A DNA stretch of 32,181 nucleotides, taken from an uncultured Ectothiorhodospiraceae bacterium (GTDB taxonomy: Bacteria > Pseudomonadota > Gammaproteobacteria > Nitrococcales > Halorhodospiraceae). The stretch lies in NCBI GenBank assembly GCA_913055575.1, contig CAJXLI010000012.1:1-32181 (forward strand). The letters run 5' to 3'. Below the pieces are notes generated by a model, which had not been told where the DNA came from, made no database searches, and was given only the letters and a program-made list of their open reading frames with translations. A program made the position numbers and the translations under genes. Positions 28,973-32,181 of this stretch are shown in pieces (the first letter of the stretch is position 1; each line of letters opens with the position of its first letter).

Positions 28973-29081
28973 CGGGGCGGGTGCCGGCGCCCTGCCTGCG
29001 GCTCAGGGAGGCTTGGGCGCTGCCGGCGCCCCTATGATAGACTACAAGAGACGTTAACGGTCGTACCGGAGAGTACTTAAG

Positions 29082-29558
29082 ATGCAGGTAGCTAGTGAAA
29101 AGGTCGTCACCTTCGATTTTACCCTGACCGGCAGCCAGGGTGAGGTGATCGACCAATCCCACGGGGGTCAGTTCGCATACCTCCATGGGAGCCAGAACAT
29201 CATCCCCGGCCTGGAGAACGCCCTCGACGGTAAGGAGCCGGGTGAGCAGATCAACGTGACCCTGGAGCCGGCGGACGCCTACGGCGAGCGCGATGAGCGG
29301 CTCATGCAGAACGTCCCGCGCGATGCGTTCCCCGAGGGCGCCGAGCTGAGCGTCGGCGAGCGGTTCCAGGCCCAGGGCCCGGACGGCAACCCGATCCCGA
29401 TCACCGTCTCGGAGATCGGCGAGGAGGAGGTCACCGTGGACGCCAACCACCCGCTGGCCGGCGAGACCCTCAACTTCGACGTCAAGGTCGTCGACGTTCG
29501 CGAGGCGACCGAGCAGGAGCTCGAGCACGGTCACCCGCACAGCGAGGATGCCGCGTAA
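29082..29558 (+). CDS. SlyD-like FKBP-type peptidyl-prolyl isomerase
   Basis: A 158-residue cytoplasmic FKBP with chaperone activity expected. The FKBP part is split: residues 1-68 (FDFTLTGSQGEVIDQSHGG, YLHGSQNIIPGLENALDG, EPADAYGERDE) and about 125-140 (LNFDVKVVDV), with an insert-in-flap domain between (about 70-122, NVPRDAF, VTVDANHPLAGETL). This is the SlyD/SlpA arrangement. The C-terminal tail is short, HGHPHSEDAA, with only three His, so it lacks the long His/Cys metal tail of E. coli SlyD used for nickel delivery. The protein is strongly acidic. GGAGAG precedes the ATG. A 4-bp stem with loop GTAA surrounds the TAA stop, then a classic terminator follows. Confidence 0.92.
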   Translation: MQVASEKVVTFDFTLTGSQGEVIDQSHGGQFAYLHGSQNIIPGLENALDGKEPGEQINVTLEPADAYGERDERLMQNVPRDAFPEGAELSVGERFQAQGPDGNPIPITVSEIGEEEVTVDANHPLAGETLNFDVKVVDVREATEQELEHGHPHSEDAA

Positions 29559-29593
29559 GCGGTAGGCCACGTTCCGGATACCGGATCGAGCAA

Positions 29594-29626
29594 GGCCGGT
29601 CCCGCCACGGCGGGGCCGGCCTTTTT
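29594..29626 (+). terminator. Rho-independent terminator of the FKBP gene
   Basis: Arms 29594-29606 and 29609-29621 are complementary over 13 positions with one G-T wobble (the innermost pairs probably open to a 4-nt loop), followed by TTTTT at 29622-29626. It lies 35 bp after the FKBP stop. This is one of the two hairpins in the window with a clear U-tract. Confidence 0.88.
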
Positions 29627-29661
29627 GCGTCGGGTGCAGCCCCGGTGGCCGACCCCCTACG

Positions 29662-29686
29662 AAAAAGGCCCGGGCGAGCCCGGGCC
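29662..29686 (-). terminator. Rho-independent terminator of the porin gene
   Basis: GGCCCGGG (29667-29674) pairs with CCCGGGCC (29679-29686) across the tetraloop CGAG. On the minus strand the hairpin is followed by a run of five T (complement of 29662-29666). It lies about 43 bp after the porin stop, back-to-back with the FKBP terminator. Confidence 0.85.
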
Positions 29687-29729
29687 GGGATGAGGGGGAC
29701 GGCCGGGCCGGCAGCCCGGCGCGATCGCC

Positions 29730-31076
29730 TCAGAAGTCGATCTGGAAGCGCGTGGCGACGTAGCTGGCGTCGCCCAGGGCGTCCTGGTCGGCGTCGACGT
29801 AGTTGAGCATCCACTTGGCGTGGGCCACCGGGTACCAGTTCACCCCGAGGGTGGTCACCGTCGTCTCGGCTACGGCCTCCTCCGCCACCGTGTTCGGGCC
29901 GTCGGCGTCCCTTAATGTGGCGCCGGCCGTCTCCTCGGCATCGAGCGACGAGTAGCGGGCCACGAGCTCCCACGCCCCGGTGCCGGTGTCGACGCCGGTG
30001 AAGGGGCTGTCCGGCTGGACCCGGCCGAAATCGCCCGCGGCCGGATCGTAGGGCCGGCTCTCGCCGGTGAGGAAGAACCCGCCCTGGATGTAGTAGGTGT
30101 CGATGCTCGGGTCCGGCCCGCTCCGGGAGGTGGTCAGGTCGACCTGGCCGTACTCGCTCTGCATGTGGGCGGGGCCGAGGACGGCGCCGAGCTCAGCGCC
30201 GAGGACCAGGGCGTCCTCCACGGGGATGCTGCCGGTATTGCCGTTAGCGTTCGCTGTCGCAACGAAGTCATCGGTCTTGTGGACCTCCGGCTCCAGGCCG
30301 AGGCTGTACGTGTCGACGTTGCGCTGGGAGAAGCTCGCGCCGACGTGGACGACCTGTTGGCCGTCGTTCTCGTAGACCAGCGGCGAGGTGAGCCGACCGG
30401 TGACGACCGACTCGCCATCGGTGGAGTGGCTCGTGGTCTCTCCCTCTCCGCCATCAAAGCTCGGATTGAACAGGCCCAGGGCCAGATTGACCCGCTCGTT
30501 GGCGAAGTGGTCGCTGAGCATCAGGCCGGCGCCGCGGCCCTGGGAGATGACGTTGTCAGCGAGCATCGTCCGCGACATCAGCGAGATGTACTTGCTCGAG
30601 GTCTGCTCCTGGAGGCTGATGGGCTCCTTGAAGTGACCGATCTTGATGCTCGGCATATTGCCGAGGTCGTGGGCCAGGAGGTAGACGTCCTTGGCCTCGA
30701 CGCCGCCGGCGAAGTCGAGCTGGAGCTTGTAGGCGAGCCACGGGGCCACCGACCCCTCGGCGAAGAAGCGGACCCGGCGCAGCTCGGCACCGTCCTCGAG
30801 CTTGCCGTCATCATTACCGGCAAAGTCCGCGAGCGCCTGGTCGCTATCGGTGTTGAAGGTCTGGTCGTACATGATCCGGCCGCCGAACGTGCTGACGTAC
30901 GAACTCCACGGCTCTTGGGCGCCCTCGATCTCCTCGAGCTGTGACTCGAGGTTGTTGAGCCGTTTGTCGATAGAGTCGTGGACGTCGGCCTCGCCCTGGG
31001 CCTCCGCCGACGGCGCCGTGAGGCCGCCCGCGACTGCCAGCAGTGCGGGGGCGGCAACGCGGTGATATTCAGCCAT
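29730..31076 (-). CDS. Outer-membrane porin, phosphate-selective O/P type
   Basis: A 448-residue beta-barrel porin resembling OprO/OprP. AGGAGG lies 7 nt before the ATG at 31076. A signal peptide (about 1-26) ends in PSAEA before QGEADVHDS. A short coiled-coil (KRLNNLESQLEEIEGA) follows, as in this family, where it supports trimers. The barrel has alternating patterns such as ELRRVRFFAEGSVAPWLAYK, SIKIGHFKEPISLQEQTSS (the conserved gating-loop region) and NWYPVAHAKWMLNYV. The protein ends FQIDF, with the terminal Phe needed for outer-membrane assembly. True phosphate selectivity depends on an Arg/Lys ladder that I cannot verify. It is highly acidic. A GATCG/CGATC stem encloses its stop codon. 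Confidence 0.87.
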   Translation of the reverse strand: MAEYHRVAAPALLAVAGGLTAPSAEAQGEADVHDSIDKRLNNLESQLEEIEGAQEPWSSYVSTFGGRIMYDQTFNTDSDQALADFAGNDDGKLEDGAELRRVRFFAEGSVAPWLAYKLQLDFAGGVEAKDVYLLAHDLGNMPSIKIGHFKEPISLQEQTSSKYISLMSRTMLADNVISQGRGAGLMLSDHFANERVNLALGLFNPSFDGGEGETTSHSTDGESVVTGRLTSPLVYENDGQQVVHVGASFSQRNVDTYSLGLEPEVHKTDDFVATANANGNTGSIPVEDALVLGAELGAVLGPAHMQSEYGQVDLTTSRSGPDPSIDTYYIQGGFFLTGESRPYDPAAGDFGRVQPDSPFTGVDTGTGAWELVARYSSLDAEETAGATLRDADGPNTVAEEAVAETTVTTLGVNWYPVAHAKWMLNYVDADQDALGDASYVATRFQIDF

Positions 31077-31557
31077 ACGTCGTCCTCCTGCCCATTCAAG
31101 CCCGGGCCGCGCCGAGCAGCTCGGGCACGGCACGTCACTCCGGACCTCGATCCTTCGAATTGCCGTAGGCTGTTTAGCAAACCGCGTGCCGAGCTACCGG
31201 GGCATGGGGTGGAGTCTCAGCAACCGGCCAGCGCGTTAGAGGGGCCACACAGCGCCGGTACAGCGGCGATCTCGTGTCGGGAAAGGAACACGGCTTCCGT
31301 TGCTCAAGCCGCGTGCTCTGGGGTCCGGATGAGCTGGCCGTCGGGGGCGGGTGCGCGGTGGCGGCGAGACCGATCCGGCAGCCGCCCGGGCCGAGCGCGG
31401 GCGCGCCCGGCCTGCGCCGGTCAATAGGGAGGGTGGACAGAGGTAGGGGTGGTGCTGGCGCTACTGAGTGTACACCCCCGCCGCATCAGCAGAGGGAGCG
31501 CTTCAGCAGAGGGGGCGCTGAAGCCGCTGCCGCGGGAGACAGGGCCTCAGCCAGGCG
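31077..31557. other. Intergenic region without a recognisable gene
   Basis: About 480 bp between the start of the porin and the end of the small Fur-linked gene. It should contain the porin promoter on the minus strand, but no convincing -35/-10 pair or Pho box is seen. A short dyad CCGAGC-A-GCTCGG lies near 31110-31122. The only long open frame (plus strand, 31274-31561) has a low-complexity Arg/Gly/Pro product with no ribosome site and is not called. A tandem repeat lies at 31486-31519. Confidence 0.6.
31486..31523. repeat. 17-bp tandem repeat with a hairpin
   Basis: Two adjacent 17-bp copies, TCAGCAGAGGGAGCGCT (31486-31502) and TCAGCAGAGGGGGCGCT (31503-31519), differ at one base. CTTCAGC (31501-31507) also pairs with GCTGAAG (31517-31523), extending to 8 bp with the flanking G and C. 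It lies 35-72 bp beyond the stop of the small minus-strand gene and could be its 3'-end structure, or part of the porin upstream region. Confidence 0.55.
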
Positions 31558-31869
31558 CTAGCGAGGGTCGCCGAGGCTGCCGGCCTCGAAGAGTTCGTCG
31601 TGCAGCTGCTTGACCGCGATGTGGAGCGCCTGGTCCTCGCTGACGCCTAGCCGCCGGGCGCACTGCTGCAGCTCGCCCCGGCTCGCCCGGGCCGGCAGCC
31701 CACTCTCCTCGGCCCCGAGCCCCGCCGGCTCGAGGGCGACCTCCTCGGCCGCCGCCGCGGCAGCCCCTGCCTCGAAGGCGCGCTCGGCGTGGACGACCGT
31801 GGACGACGCCTGCCGTTGCGGCTGGCCGCGATCCGGCGCTGTCGTGCCGATGGGGTGCTTGGACGTCAT
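31558..31869 (-). CDS. Small Ala-rich protein with Fur-box promoter
   Basis: A 103-residue protein not assigned to a family. The ATG at 31869 has GGAGG 5 nt upstream; an earlier ATG at 31884 would overlap the ribosome site. The N-terminal 25 residues are polar, then follows AERAFEAGAAAAAAEEVALE, and the C-terminal 40 residues (RGELQQCARRLGVSEDQALH then IAVKQLHDELF) look like two amphipathic helices resembling the helical half of a ribbon-helix-helix or similar DNA-binding fold. There is no signal peptide. The promoter upstream overlaps a good Fur box, and an iron/heme-type ABC ATPase gene ends just upstream on the same strand. An iron-stress protein or regulator is likely; its action is unknown. 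Confidence 0.62.
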   Translation of the reverse strand: MTSKHPIGTTAPDRGQPQRQASSTVVHAERAFEAGAAAAAAEEVALEPAGLGAEESGLPARASRGELQQCARRLGVSEDQALHIAVKQLHDELFEAGSLGDPR

Positions 31870-31913
31870 GGCTGCCTCCTCCACGCAAACTGGACCTGCA
31901 AGGTTGTCTTTAA

Positions 31914-31941
31914 ATGATAAATATTCTCATGCATAAGTCAA
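31914..31941 (-). promoter_or_regulatory. Fur-box promoter of the small gene
   Basis: On the minus strand TTGACT (31936-31941) and TATCAT (31914-31919) are 16 bp apart, 5/6 matches to each sigma-70 box. Overlapping the -10 box and spacer, TGATAAATATTCTCA (31915-31929, plus strand) matches the 7-1-7 Fur core TGATAATNATTATCA at 12 of 14 positions. The -10 lies about 45 bp from the ATG. The region is strikingly AT-rich for this genome. Binding of Fur here would block RNA polymerase under iron sufficiency. Confidence 0.7.
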
Positions 31942-31983
31942 GCGCCCCGCTCGCCGGCCTGCGCCCCTGTACGGGACTCCGGC

Positions 31984-32181
31984 TCAGGCCTCCTCTCGGG
32001 TAACCTCGTAGCCGGCTACGAAGGGCATGCCCTCGCGCTCGACGAGCCGGACGGCCACGCCGTAGGCGTCGCGGATGGCGGCGGCGCTGATCACCTGCCG
32101 CGGGGGCCCGTCGGCCCGCACCCGGCCGTCGCGCAGCAGCAGGATGCGGTCGGCGAGCTGCACCGCGACGTTGATGTCGTG
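31984..32181 (-). CDS. Iron-siderophore/heme-type ABC transporter ATPase, C-terminal end
   Basis: Only the last 65 codons are in the window; the gene continues past base 32181 and stops at 31984-31986. The translation starts HDINVAVQLADRILLLRDGR, beginning with the switch (H-loop) histidine of ABC ATPases, and continues VRADGPPRQVISAAAIRDAY and GVAVRLVEREGMPF. This is the C-terminal pattern of the FecE/HmuV/BtuD group, which powers uptake of ferric siderophore, heme or cobalamin; the substrate is not decided by this part. The Fur box 40 bp downstream, before the next gene, favours iron or heme. Confidence 0.8.
   Translation of the reverse strand, partial: HDINVAVQLADRILLLRDGRVRADGPPRQVISAAAIRDAYGVAVRLVEREGMPFVAGYEVTREEA

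Noticed and set aside
30438-30452. A 15-nt match to the 3' end of tRNA-Ser inside the porin gene, which could look like an attachment site.
   Set aside because: It is fully inside a conserved coding sequence, shares no longer flanking match, and one or two 15-mer matches are expected by chance in a window of this size.
29730-31076. A Pho-regulon link between the porin and ppk/ppx.
   Set aside because: No Pho box was found upstream of either, and they lie about 28 kb apart; the shared phosphate theme alone is not evidence.
31274-31561. A 95-codon plus-strand open frame in the porin upstream region.
   Set aside because: There is no ribosome site, the product is low-complexity Arg/Gly/Pro, and it covers the tandem repeat; more likely non-coding.

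Overview
The window is high-GC bacterial DNA with proteobacterial gene content: Ppx, Ppk1, quinone-linked class 2 PyrD, a Tat-dependent bc1 Rieske protein, a SlyD-type FKBP, TatD and an outer-membrane porin. The many acidic proteins, a betaine-type binding lipoprotein, a large MscS-type channel and an altered Rieske cluster box suggest a halophilic gammaproteobacterium of the Ectothiorhodospiraceae, such as Halorhodospira. This is inference; no rRNA or marker alignment is available in the window.

Layout. 1-5.3 kb holds the end of ppx facing ppk, a glutaredoxin-like gene, a secreted lytic transglycosylase and pyrD. 5.3-8.2 kb is an accessory-looking stretch: an unrecognised tail-anchored protein, tRNA-Ser(UGA), a YqaJ-type phage nuclease ending 11 bp from the tRNA, and a small membrane protein. 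8.2-17.3 kb is a c-di-GMP signalling block. On the minus strand, a soluble four-PAS hybrid histidine kinase is followed by a REC-GGDEF regulator and a PAS-PAS-GGDEF-EAL protein. Divergent to it, a glycine-betaine-type binding lipoprotein is followed 7 bp later by a membrane diguanylate cyclase. 17.3-24.3 kb carries a methyltransferase, a YfcH-type epimerase, a petA with no petB/petC next to it, an MscS-family channel, a 50-residue basic protein and an acetyl-CoA synthetase-like enzyme. 24.5-31.1 kb carries ilvD, a membrane protein, two small proteins of unknown function, tatD, a SlyD-like FKBP and a phosphate-selective-type porin. The last kilobase has a small gene behind a promoter with an overlapping Fur box, then the end of an iron/heme ABC ATPase gene.

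How the genes may work together. The signalling block combines a phosphorelay (His-Asp-Asp-HPt) with three GGDEF domains, all with intact active and inhibitory sites, and one complete EAL domain. The lone betaine-type lipoprotein next to a membrane cyclase could be a solute sensor. The MscS channel fits osmotic adaptation. Ppx, Ppk and the OprO/P-type porin concern phosphate and polyphosphate, although the porin lies about 28 kb away. A recurring structural theme is that several stop codons lie in the loop of a hairpin; two of these hairpins are long and perfect (16 and 11 bp).
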